From CAIKMD01 sp963729935 (lineage in GTDB: Bacteria > Pseudomonadota > Alphaproteobacteria > ATCC43930 > CGMCC-115725), in NCBI GenBank assembly GCA_963729935.1, contig CAVSPW010000003.1, positions 1-31,312 on the forward strand: a stretch of DNA of 31,312 bases, in the 5' to 3' direction. Below the pieces are notes generated by a model. The model saw only the letters and a program-made list of their open reading frames with translations, was not told the DNA's origin and made no database searches. Positions 1 through 7,580 of this stretch are shown here, one piece after another (position 1 is the first letter of the stretch; every line of letters starts with the position of its first letter). Both the position numbers and the translations under genes were made by a program.

Positions 1-1
1 C

Positions 2-1237
2 GTGCCGAAGCCCGTGGTGATGCGGGTGATGGCGCTATGGCATGAGGGCGGATGGGTCGCGCTGCCGGGCGGCGTCGCGCGCATCGTCCCCGACCACTCG
101 GTCTATCGCAGCGCCTTGCGTCACGGCGCGGTCGCGAAGGATGTCTGGATCATCGCCGGCGAGCCGGCCTCGGGCGCAAGACCGGCCGCGGTCGCAGCGC
201 GGTCGGTGCGGATGGAGCGCTGGGCGTTGCGCAGCCGCACCGCCGATGATCTGTTCTGGCTAGGGCGCCATGTCGAACGTCTCGAGAATGGCGCGCGGCA
301 ATTCCTCGCGACGCTCAACCGGCTCACCTCGGGTACGATGACCCCGCGCCATCGCGCCGAGCTGGTGCGTCTCGCCGAGGCGCTGAAGCGCACGGGCTGG
401 ATCGGCCCCGCGCTTGCCGCGTCGCCGGTCGACAGCGTCGTCTTCTTCGACGGCATCGCGGAAGCGGTGAGCGTCGGCGCGACCATGCGGAACGCGATCG
501 ATGCAATTCACCGTCTCATGCATTCGGCGCGCGACCAGCTCTCGATCGATATGTGGCACACCTTGCGCCGCCTCACCCTGTCGGCCTTGGCGCGGTTCGG
601 CGCCGAGCCACGCGAGCCCGACGAGCTTCTCGAATCGCTCGACGGCACGATTGCGTCCTTGGCGGCCTTCGGCGGGCTGGTGGCCGAGAATATGACCCGC
701 GGCGCCGGCTGGCTCTTTCTCGATCTGGGCCGGCGGATCGAGCGCGGCATCGGCACCTGCCAGGCGATCGGCGGCGTGATGACCGGGCGGCCCGAGCAGG
801 TCGAGGCCGGTTTGCGCCTCGCGCTCGACCTGACCGATTCGACCAGCGGCTATCTGCTGCGCTTTCCGCTCGAGGGGCATTTCGTTCACGCCTCCAACTT
901 CGTCCTGGCCGACCGTAGCAACCCGCGCGCGCTGCTCTACCAGCTCGATCACATCGAGCGCCATCTCGGCGCTCAGGCGTCGAATTCGGGGATTTCGCCC
1001 GACACGACGCTGGTTCCCGCGCTGATGGAGGCGGTCGAGCTTTCATCCTTCGAATTCGGCGGCGACGACGAGCGGAACGACGCGCAGCTCGACCGACTCT
1101 TCGCCCTGCTCGATCGCGGCGCGCGCGATTTGATGGCGTTGTCGCATGTCGTGACGCGCACCTATTTCACCCACACGGCGACGCAGCACCTGATGGGCTT
1201 CGCGAGCCGCCACGTCGCGGCGGAGGCCGCGACGTGA
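2..1237 (+). CDS. Circularly permuted ATP-grasp / alpha-E fusion protein (5' truncated by window edge)
   Basis: Only the C-terminal 411 codons are present, and the reading frame is open to the first base of the window, so the true start lies upstream. Residues about 1-52 (GGWVALPGGVARI and following) look like the tail of a circularly permuted ATP-grasp domain (DUF404/407 type). From about residue 75, RSRTADDLFWLGRHVERLEN opens an alpha-E (DUF403) helical domain that runs to the end. Fused proteins of this kind are usually about 800 residues or more, so roughly half is missing. The family is predicted to form peptide-like bonds and is almost always followed by a transglutaminase-like protease, as it is here 26 bases downstream. 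The substrate is unknown. The family call is firm; the biochemical role is inference from the family. Confidence 0.88.
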   Translation: MPKPVVMRVMALWHEGGWVALPGGVARIVPDHSVYRSALRHGAVAKDVWIIAGEPASGARPAAVAARSVRMERWALRSRTADDLFWLGRHVERLENGARQFLATLNRLTSGTMTPRHRAELVRLAEALKRTGWIGPALAASPVDSVVFFDGIAEAVSVGATMRNAIDAIHRLMHSARDQLSIDMWHTLRRLTLSALARFGAEPREPDELLESLDGTIASLAAFGGLVAENMTRGAGWLFLDLGRRIERGIGTCQAIGGVMTGRPEQVEAGLRLALDLTDSTSGYLLRFPLEGHFVHASNFVLADRSNPRALLYQLDHIERHLGAQASNSGISPDTTLVPALMEAVELSSFEFGGDDERNDAQLDRLFALLDRGARDLMALSHVVTRTYFTHTATQHLMGFASRHVAAEAAT

Positions 1238-1266
1238 TTAGGAATGCGGCGGAGGCCGCGACATGA
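1217..1266. repeat. 21-bp direct repeat across a stop/start junction
   Basis: Bases 1217-1237 and 1246-1266 are the same 21 bp with one mismatch (g1234 versus a1263). The first copy ends in GTGA and carries the stop of the upstream gene. The second ends in ATGA and carries the ATG of the transglutaminase gene. A single ancestral start/stop overlap appears to have been tandemly duplicated with an 8-bp spacer, which separated two formerly overlapping genes. Confidence 0.85.
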
Positions 1267-2177
1267 CGCGCTATGCGGTGCGGCACGAGACGCATTACGC
1301 CTACGCGGCGCCGGTCGATCTGGGCTCGCATGTCTTGCGGCTGACGCCGCTCGACGTCCCGGGTCAGCGCGTGCTGCGCCAACAGCTGACGATCGATCCG
1401 CATCCCGACCAATTCGTCGCCTTCATCGATCATTTCGGCAATGCGGTGCATCACATCGCGGTCGAGACGATCCATGACCGTTTCTCGGTCACGCTCGACG
1501 CCGAGGTCGAGATCGCGCGGCCGGGCGGGTTGCGCCAGGGCCCGCCTTGGGAGGCGATGGGCGCGGCGATGCGCGGGGACGGATTCCCCGTTCTGCCCGA
1601 GATCGCCGAATTCATCTATCCCTCGCCGCTGGCCGCGTTCGACCGGGACGCGACCTTCTACGCCGCGCAATCCTTCGCCGCCCAGCGGCCTCTCATCGAC
1701 GCGCTCGCCGATCTCACCGCGCGCATTCACCGCGACTTCGCCTATACGCCCAATGTGACGACCGTCTCGACCAAGGTGTCGGAAATCATCGCCACCCGGC
1801 GCGGCGTGTGCCAGGATTTCTCGCATCTCATGATCGCGGGGCTGCGCGGGCTGGGCCTGCCGGCGCGCTACGTCTCGGGCTATATCCGCACGCGCCCCCC
1901 GGCGGGCGGACCCGCGCGGCTCGGCGGCGATGCGAGCCATGCCTGGGTCTCGGCTTGGTGCGGCGAGGAGCTCGGCTGGATCGAGTTCGATCCGACCAAC
2001 GATCTCATCGTCGAAAACGAGCACGTGGTGGTCGCCTATGGCCGCGACTTTTCCGACGTGACGCCTTTGCGCGGCGTCATCCTCGGCGGCGGCAGCCACC
2101 GCTTGACGGTGAGCGTCCAGCTGACCGAGCTGCCGGCCGAGTTCGGGGGCGAGCCTCCCGCTATTTCGGCGGGTTGA
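1263..2177 (+). CDS. Transglutaminase-like cysteine peptidase family protein
   Basis: The 304-residue protein has the N-terminal beta domain of bacterial transglutaminase-like proteins (RHETHYAYAAPV near the start) and a C-terminal papain-like core. The catalytic triad is visible: Cys183 in RRGVCQDFSHL, His226 in GDASHAWVS and Asp243 in WIEFDPTND. No signal peptide is seen, so the protein is probably cytoplasmic. Proteins of this type are regularly encoded next to ATP-grasp/alpha-E proteins, and the two are thought to make and cut the same amide linkage. The ATG at 1263 sits in the second copy of a 21-bp repeat. The 3' end overlaps the convergent binding-protein gene by 17 bases, so the two mRNAs would be complementary there. 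Family confidence is high; the substrate is unknown. Confidence 0.9.
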   Translation: MTRYAVRHETHYAYAAPVDLGSHVLRLTPLDVPGQRVLRQQLTIDPHPDQFVAFIDHFGNAVHHIAVETIHDRFSVTLDAEVEIARPGGLRQGPPWEAMGAAMRGDGFPVLPEIAEFIYPSPLAAFDRDATFYAAQSFAAQRPLIDALADLTARIHRDFAYTPNVTTVSTKVSEIIATRRGVCQDFSHLMIAGLRGLGLPARYVSGYIRTRPPAGGPARLGGDASHAWVSAWCGEELGWIEFDPTNDLIVENEHVVVAYGRDFSDVTPLRGVILGGGSHRLTVSVQLTELPAEFGGEPPAISAG

Positions 2178-3363
2178 ACTCCTTCCACGGATCCTTCACC
2201 GCCGGGATCGTGTCGAACTCGACATTGGCGAGCTTGCCGCCCTGTTTCTCGACCCGCCGGATATAGATGTTCTGCACGATGTCGCGCTCCTTGGGGTCGA
2301 TCGAGATCGGCCCGCGCGGGCTCTGATCGGTCTTCCAGTTGCGCAGGAACTGCATCGCCTCGTCGGTCGTGAACTTGCCCTTGGTCGCCTTGATGAGGTC
2401 GAACACCATCGCCATCCCGTCCCAGGCGCCGACGGCGACATAGTTGGTGATGTCCTTGTCGCCATAGGCCTTCCGCCAAGCCGCGAGATAGGCGAGGCTT
2501 TGCGGGCGCGTCGCCGCGTTCGAATAATTGCCGGCGGTGACGATGCCCAAGGGCGCGTCGCCCATATTGGGCAGCTCGTCCTCGATGACGAGGTCCTGGG
2601 TCGCGACGATCTTGATGCCGGCCTGATCGAGATTGAGCGTCTTCCACGCCTTCATGAACGCGGTCGAGCGCACGCCGCCGGGCACGAAGTTGAACACGAC
2701 ATCGGGTTTCGCGTCCTTGATGCGCTGGACATAGGGCGTGACCTCCTGATCGGCGAGCGGGATGCGGACCGAGCCGACGATCTGCCCGCCGGCTTCGGTG
2801 AAGCCCTTGATGAAGCCGGCTTCACCGTCATGGCCGGGAATGTAATCGGTGACCGCGGTATAGGCCTTCTTGTAGCCGTGCTGCGCGGCCCATTTCCCCA
2901 GCGGATAGGCCATCTGCCAGATGGTGAAGGAATTGCGCACGATATAGGGCGAGGCGCGCGAGATCGCGGAGCCGGCGGCGTTGGTGATGATGAAGGGGAT
3001 CTTCGCCGCGGTCGCGACCTGCGCCACGGCGACCGCGTTGGGCGAATAGATCACGCCCCACAGCATCTGCACATGGTCGCGGGTGACGAGTTCCTGGGCC
3101 ACGCGCTTGGCGACCTCGGGATTGGGGCCGGTATCGTCGCGCTTGACGATCTCGAGCTTGACCCCCGGCGGCAATTCCTTCGAATGCAGCTTGACGTAAA
3201 GGTCGAGCGCCTTTTCCTGGATGATGCCGGGCGAGGAATCGGGGCCCGAGAGGCTGAGGATGACGCCGAGTTTGACCGTCTGCGCCGAAGCCGGCAGGCA
3301 TGACAACGCCGCCAGACCGAGCGCGGCAAGGAATGTCCCTCTGGCGCCAAGGTGCCTTCTCAT
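2161..3363 (-). CDS. Branched-chain amino acid-type ABC transporter substrate-binding protein (orphan)
   Basis: This is a 400-residue periplasmic binding protein of the LivJ/LivK (Peripla_BP_6) type. Residues 1-27 form a Sec signal peptide with a basic start, a Leu/Ala core and an ASA-Q cleavage site. The mature protein begins TVKLGVILSLSGPDSS, the usual first strand and ligand loop of the family. A strong ribosome-binding site (AGGGGGAG) lies about ten bases before the ATG. No permease or ATPase genes adjoin it, so it is an orphan receptor that may feed a transporter elsewhere or the liv system at 15.6-20.2 kb. The two binding proteins are not close copies. The ligand cannot be deduced; family members bind amino acids, amides, urea or aromatic acids. 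Confidence 0.9.
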   Translation of the reverse strand: MRRHLGARGTFLAALGLAALSCLPASAQTVKLGVILSLSGPDSSPGIIQEKALDLYVKLHSKELPPGVKLEIVKRDDTGPNPEVAKRVAQELVTRDHVQMLWGVIYSPNAVAVAQVATAAKIPFIITNAAGSAISRASPYIVRNSFTIWQMAYPLGKWAAQHGYKKAYTAVTDYIPGHDGEAGFIKGFTEAGGQIVGSVRIPLADQEVTPYVQRIKDAKPDVVFNFVPGGVRSTAFMKAWKTLNLDQAGIKIVATQDLVIEDELPNMGDAPLGIVTAGNYSNAATRPQSLAYLAAWRKAYGDKDITNYVAVGAWDGMAMVFDLIKATKGKFTTDEAMQFLRNWKTDQSPRGPISIDPKERDIVQNIYIRRVEKQGGKLANVEFDTIPAVKDPWKEFNPPK

Positions 3364-3470
3364 TGCGTTTCTCCCCCTTTTGAGGGCAAGCCGGTGCTTG
3401 CCTCTGCCTTGTTCGCGCGGCCAGAATAGTGGGAATGCCCCCCAGGAACAACGCCATCAGAGGAAGCGCC

Positions 3471-4592
3471 ATGGCCCCGGCCTCGAAACCGCCTTTCCGC
3501 GCCGATCATGTCGGCAGCCTCTTGCGCCCGCCCGAGATCCATGCGGCGCGCGCCAGGGCGGCGAAAGGCGAGATCGGCGCGGCAGCGCTGCGCGCGGCCG
3601 AGGATGAAGCCATCCGCAAGGTGGTGGCGTTGCAGGAATTGGTCGGGCTCCAGGCCGTCACCGACGGCGAGTTTCGCCGCGGCTTCTGGCATGTCGATTT
3701 CCTCACCGGCTTTTCCGGCATCGTGCCGACGCAATCGAATTGGGCGGTGAAATTCATGGGCGAGGGCGGCGCCACCGCCGAGACGCGCTCGATGCTCGCC
3801 GTCACCGACAAGATCGCGCGCCCGCGCCCGATCGCCGGGCCGGATTTCGATTTCCTCAAATCGGTCACCGAGCGCACGCCCAAGCTCTGCATCCCGGCGC
3901 CGACCTATCTCCACATGCGCGGCGGCCGCAACACGGTGAGCAAGACCGCGTACCCGGCGATGGCGGATTTCTGGACCGACATCATCGCCGCCTACCGCGC
4001 CGAGATCGCCGATCTGGCGTCGCGCGGGCTGACATACTTGCAGCTCGACGACGTGACGATCGCCTGTTTGTGCGACGAGGACGTGCGCGCGCAGGTCAAG
4101 CGCGACAGCGAGGATCCGGAAAAGCTCCCCGCGCTCTATGTCGACGTGCTGAACCGCATCGTGAAAGATCGGCCGGCGAACCTTGCCATCACCATCCATA
4201 CCTGCCGCGGCAACCATATGAGCATGTGGATGGCCTCGGGCGGCTACGACGCGGTGGCCGAGACGATCTTCGGCGGGCTCGAGCTCGACGGCATCTTTTT
4301 GGAATACGACACGGCGCGCGCCGGCGGTTTCGAGCCGCTGCGCTTCGTGCGCAAGGGCATGCGCGTGGTGCTGGGCCTCGTCAGCACGAAAATCGGCGCG
4401 CTCGAATTCAAGGACGATTTGAAACGCCGGATCGATCAGGCGGCCAAATACGTTCCGCTCGAAAACCTCTGCCTCTCGCCGCAATGCGGCTTCGCCTCGA
4501 CCGAGGCCGGCAACGCGGTCAGCGAAGACATCGAGCGCCGCAAGCTCGCCCTCGTCGTCGAGGTCGCGAACGAGGTTTGGGGCGAAGGGTAA
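3471..4592 (+). CDS. Cobalamin-independent methionine synthase II family protein (MetE C-terminal type)
   Basis: This 373-residue protein corresponds to the C-terminal catalytic barrel of MetE, as in the short YxjG-like family. It probably transfers a methyl group to a thiol, but the methyl donor is unknown and lacks the MetE N-terminal half. The zinc site of MetE is visible: His243 and Cys245 (TIHTCRGNH), Glu278 (GIFLEYDTA) and Cys339 (LSPQCGFAS). The ATG at 3471 is chosen over a GTG at 3429 because AGAGGAAG lies just before it and the family start motif (FRADHVGSLLRP) follows directly. The gene is divergent from the orphan binding protein. The last 30 or so codons reappear, decayed, after the dehydrogenase gene at 6266-6324. 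The family is clear; whether it makes methionine is not. Confidence 0.88.
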   Translation: MAPASKPPFRADHVGSLLRPPEIHAARARAAKGEIGAAALRAAEDEAIRKVVALQELVGLQAVTDGEFRRGFWHVDFLTGFSGIVPTQSNWAVKFMGEGGATAETRSMLAVTDKIARPRPIAGPDFDFLKSVTERTPKLCIPAPTYLHMRGGRNTVSKTAYPAMADFWTDIIAAYRAEIADLASRGLTYLQLDDVTIACLCDEDVRAQVKRDSEDPEKLPALYVDVLNRIVKDRPANLAITIHTCRGNHMSMWMASGGYDAVAETIFGGLELDGIFLEYDTARAGGFEPLRFVRKGMRVVLGLVSTKIGALEFKDDLKRRIDQAAKYVPLENLCLSPQCGFASTEAGNAVSEDIERRKLALVVEVANEVWGEG

Positions 4593-4695
4593 GGCGGCGC
4601 GATTTACAAAAGAATTGTGCGGCAGATTGTGGACATGATCGATGCGCGGGCGGCCAAGCCGAACCGCCCTGCAACCTCCCGGAAGGGGCGGCGTG

Positions 4696-4953
4696 ATGGA
4701 GTTTCGATCTAACGAGGAACTTTTCTCTGCCCTCCGCGCTATGATTGATCGTTGGTGCGACGATCGACGCTTTGGGCCGCTTTCAACGCTTCTGCCGGGA
4801 TATCTAGCTTTCAACGGTCTGACGGATGGATGGGCCACGCTATACGAATCCCTATGGTCCCTGCGCGCCTATGGTCCGGACAGCTTTAGCGAATCCGATT
4901 GGGAACTCATCCACGATTTGACCGTGGTAGCCGACAAAGCCGCTCACCGCTAA
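4696..4953 (+). CDS. Small conserved-looking hypothetical protein (85 aa)
   Basis: The ATG at 4696 is preceded by GGAAGGGGCGG, a plausible ribosome-binding site, and opens 85 codons. The product is acidic and probably helical, with aromatic-rich segments (YLAFNGLTDGWATLYESLW; ESDWELIHDLTVVADKAAHR). There is no signal peptide or membrane segment. The residue pattern (DGWATLYESLWSL, then a conserved-looking C-terminal helix) looks like a real folded protein rather than a shadow frame. Codon use is less GC-rich than in the flanking genes, which fits an acquired gene. An in-frame upstream ATG at 4642 would add 18 low-complexity residues and is less likely. I do not recognise the family. It lies within the segment bounded by the duplicated methyltransferase tail. 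Confidence 0.5.
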   Translation: MEFRSNEELFSALRAMIDRWCDDRRFGPLSTLLPGYLAFNGLTDGWATLYESLWSLRAYGPDSFSESDWELIHDLTVVADKAAHR

Positions 4954-5121
4954 ATTTCAAACCCAGACACCACTACACCATTAGCGTTCGCGAAAAAGGC
5001 CGGATTAGCTTAAGCTTCCGTCGTCCACATCGGGGCAGGCTAGATGGGCGCTGCTTGAACCGGCGCAGGCGACGAGACTTGGAAATAGACGCGATACGGT
5101 TCCAGGGGAGGGGACCACATC

Positions 5122-6264
5122 ATGGCAACGATGACCGCGGCGCGACTTCACGCCTATGGCCAGCCCATGCGGCTGGATGTCATTCCGATCCCGGAGCCGC
5201 GGCCGACCGATGTTCTCGTCGAGGTCAAGGCCTGTGGTGTCGTGCCCAATCTCGCGCGGGTGATCGCCAATTTCTTCGGCACGCAAACATCGGACCCCAA
5301 GCTCATGCCGCCGCTGCCGGCGATTTTCGGCTTGGACCCGACCGGCGTGATCGCGAAGGTCGGCGATCAGGTCCGCTCCGTCCAGCCCGGCGACCGGGTT
5401 TATGTCAATCCCGCGCGTTCCTGCGGATCGTGCCGGATGTGCCGCAGCGGCCAGCCGCTCGATTGTCCCGTCTTCTCGTTTCAGGGTTATTTCGGGCGAT
5501 CTCAGGAGATCATGAAGGCCTATCCCTATGGCGGGCTGTGCCAGTACATCACGGCGCCCCAGGATTCTCTCGTCAAGTTGCCCGCCAATGTCAGCTTCGA
5601 GGCCGCGGCGCGGTTCGGCTATTTCGGCACCGCCTATTCGGCCATGAAGAAGTTCGGCGTCGGGCCGGGGCACAGCATCTTGATTAACGGCATCAGCGGC
5701 ACGCTCGGCCTCAACGCGGCGATGCTCGCGCTGGCGATGGGCGCGACAAAAATCCTCGGCACCGGCCGCAACGCGACGCTGCTGAACCGCGTGAAGGCGC
5801 TGTCGCCGGGCCGGATCGAGGTTTTCGCCGCCGACGACACCAAGGCGCCATTCGCCGCGGGAGAGGATCCACTTATTGCGTGGGCGAAGTCGATGACGGA
5901 GGGCTACGGCGTCGACGGCGTGCTTGATTGTCTGCCGCCCGGCGCGCCCGCGAGCGCGATGATGCGGGCCATCTATTCGCTTCGTCGCGGCGGACGCGCC
6001 ATCAATGTCGGCGCGGTCATGGACAAGCTGTCATTCGACTCCTTTTGGTTGATGACCAACCGGATCGGGTTGCAGGGCTCGGTCTGGTTCACGACCGGCG
6101 AAGGCGAGGAGATGGCGGCCATGGCGGCGGCGGGCACGCTCGACGTGTCCGTCCTGGACCATCGCATTTATCCGCTTTCCCAGGTGAACGAGGCGCTCGC
6201 CAGCATGGATAACCGCGATGGCGGGTTCACGAATTATGTCATCGACCCCTCGCGCGTTTCGTGA
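5122..6264 (+). CDS. Zinc-type MDR alcohol dehydrogenase-like protein lacking catalytic zinc ligands
   Basis: This 380-residue medium-chain dehydrogenase/reductase has a GroES-like N-terminal domain and a Rossmann fold with the nucleotide loop GISGTLGLNA (190-199). The structural zinc lobe is intact: Cys101, Cys104, Cys107 and Cys115 in the classical spacing. The catalytic zinc ligands are not. The Cys46 position of horse ADH reads Val41 (ACGVVPNL), the His67/Glu68 position reads Leu71-Asp72 (FGLDPTGV), and the Cys174 position is aromatic (ARFGYFGTAY). It probably binds NAD(P)H but cannot use the standard zinc mechanism. AGGGGAGGGG precedes the ATG. No partner gene suggests a substrate. The gene ends directly against a decayed methyltransferase 3' end. 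Confidence 0.87.
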   Translation: MATMTAARLHAYGQPMRLDVIPIPEPRPTDVLVEVKACGVVPNLARVIANFFGTQTSDPKLMPPLPAIFGLDPTGVIAKVGDQVRSVQPGDRVYVNPARSCGSCRMCRSGQPLDCPVFSFQGYFGRSQEIMKAYPYGGLCQYITAPQDSLVKLPANVSFEAAARFGYFGTAYSAMKKFGVGPGHSILINGISGTLGLNAAMLALAMGATKILGTGRNATLLNRVKALSPGRIEVFAADDTKAPFAAGEDPLIAWAKSMTEGYGVDGVLDCLPPGAPASAMMRAIYSLRRGGRAINVGAVMDKLSFDSFWLMTNRIGLQGSVWFTTGEGEEMAAMAAAGTLDVSVLDHRIYPLSQVNEALASMDNRDGGFTNYVIDPSRVS

Positions 6265-6265
6265 G

Positions 6266-6324
6266 GACCGAGGCCGGCAACGCGATCAGCGAGGACGCGG
6301 AGCGGCGCAAGCACGCGCTCCTTG
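6266..6324 (+). pseudogene. Decayed 3' end of a second MetE-like methyltransferase gene
   Basis: Directly after the dehydrogenase stop, the bases match the 3' end of the methyltransferase gene at 4499-4557 at about 49 of 59 positions without gaps. The translation TEAGNAISEDAERRKHALL parallels TEAGNAVSEDIERRKLALV. Beyond 6324 the match breaks up and the frame runs into other sequence. No upstream part of the gene and no start is present. It is a relic, either of a tandem paralog or of the original gene end displaced by an insertion. Confidence 0.75.
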
Positions 6325-6468
6325 ATTGCGCGGTGTGGAGGCCTACATCGTTGTGAGCAAGCAAGGCGTACGGCGCTCAAATGCGCGAAGCATGCGCCGC
6401 GCAAACCTTAAAATTACGAGACGAACCCAATCGTTCCATAAAAATCAATCGCGTAGAATTTTGGCCCT

Positions 6469-7509
6469 CTAGGACCGGAGCGTCCAGCCGAGCGTCTGCC
6501 CGCCCAGGAACGGCCTCATCGCCCCCGCCGCGCCGGCGATGATCTCGGGCACGACGTAGGGCGTGCGCCGCAGGGTCACGCGCGTCTCGTTCAGCGGCAA
6601 CCCGTAGAATTGCGCGCCATGGATCGACGCGAAGGCTTCGAGCTTGCCCAGCGCCTTCTCCTGGTCGAAAACTTGCGCGTAAATCTCGAGCGCGGCGGGT
6701 GCCGAGAAGATGCCGGCGCAGCCGCAATCGCGCTCCTTGTCGTGGACGGGATGCGGCGCGCTGTCGGTGCCGAGGAAGAATTTCGGGTTGCCCGAAATCG
6801 CGGCCTTGCGCAAGGCCAGGCGATGAACCTCGCGCTTGGCGACCGGCAAGCAGTACATATGCGGCCTGAGGCCCCCGGCGAAGAGTGCGTTGCGGTTGAT
6901 GACGAGGTGATGCGCGGTGATGGTCGCGCCGAGCCGGGCGCCGGATGAGGTCACGAAATCCACGGCCTCCTTGGTCGTGACGTGCTCGAGCACGATTTTG
7001 AGCCCGGGGAAATCGCGCATCAGCGGCTTGAGCTTTTGCTCGACGAACACCGCCTCCCGGTCGAACACGTCGATTTCGGGATCGGTCACCTCGCCATGGA
7101 TCAAGAGCGGCATGCCGATCCGTTCCATCCGCGCCAACACCTTGCCCAGTTTGCCAATATCGGTCACGCCCGAGGCCGAATTGGTGGTGGCGTTGGCGGG
7201 ATAGAGCTTTGCCGCCATGAAGACCTTCTCGTCAAAGCTGCGCTCGATTTCGCCGGCATCGGCGTCATCGGTCAGGTAGCAAGTCATGAGCGGCGAGAAA
7301 TCGGCGTTCTCGGGCAAGGCCGCCATGATGCGCGCGCGATAGGCCAGCGCCGCGGCGACGGTGGTCACCGGCGGCACCAGATTGGGCATGACGATGGCGC
7401 GGGCGAATTGGCGCGCGGTGAAGGGCAGCACGGCGTCGAGCATCGCCCCGTCGCGCAGATGGACGTGCCAATCATCCGGCCGCCGCAGCGTGATCCCGTC
7501 CTCAGCCAT
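6469..7509 (-). CDS. pyrC: Dihydroorotase
   Basis: Catalyses reversible cyclisation of N-carbamoyl-L-aspartate to L-dihydroorotate in pyrimidine synthesis, in the cytoplasm. At 346 residues it has the length of the class II (E. coli PyrC) enzyme. All binuclear zinc ligands are visible: His15 and His17 (DDWHVHLRD), the carbamylated Lys101 (AAKLYPANATTNS), His138 (LLIHGE), His176 (LEHVTT) and Asp249 (FLGTDSAPHP). Each falls one position from its E. coli counterpart. The ATG at 7509 is the natural start, with a weak GAGG before it. The gene is monocistronic here, with no other pyr gene adjacent, and is divergent from the thiolase gene across 71 bases. Assignment is essentially certain. Confidence 0.97.
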   Translation of the reverse strand: MAEDGITLRRPDDWHVHLRDGAMLDAVLPFTARQFARAIVMPNLVPPVTTVAAALAYRARIMAALPENADFSPLMTCYLTDDADAGEIERSFDEKVFMAAKLYPANATTNSASGVTDIGKLGKVLARMERIGMPLLIHGEVTDPEIDVFDREAVFVEQKLKPLMRDFPGLKIVLEHVTTKEAVDFVTSSGARLGATITAHHLVINRNALFAGGLRPHMYCLPVAKREVHRLALRKAAISGNPKFFLGTDSAPHPVHDKERDCGCAGIFSAPAALEIYAQVFDQEKALGKLEAFASIHGAQFYGLPLNETRVTLRRTPYVVPEIIAGAAGAMRPFLGGQTLGWTLRS

Positions 7510-7580
7510 GTCCCGCCGACCTCGCTATCGCCCCTGAGCCCGGCATCCACTATATCCTAAGGGAGCAGAGGAGATGAGCC
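7510..7580. promoter_or_regulatory. Divergent promoter region between pyrC and the thiolase gene
   Basis: Only 71 bases separate two divergent start codons, so both promoters must lie here or within the opposite gene. A TATATCCTAA stretch at 7551-7560 could be a -10 element for the rightward gene. AGAGGAG before the ATG at 7581 is its ribosome-binding site. No dyad operator is obvious. Confidence 0.35.
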
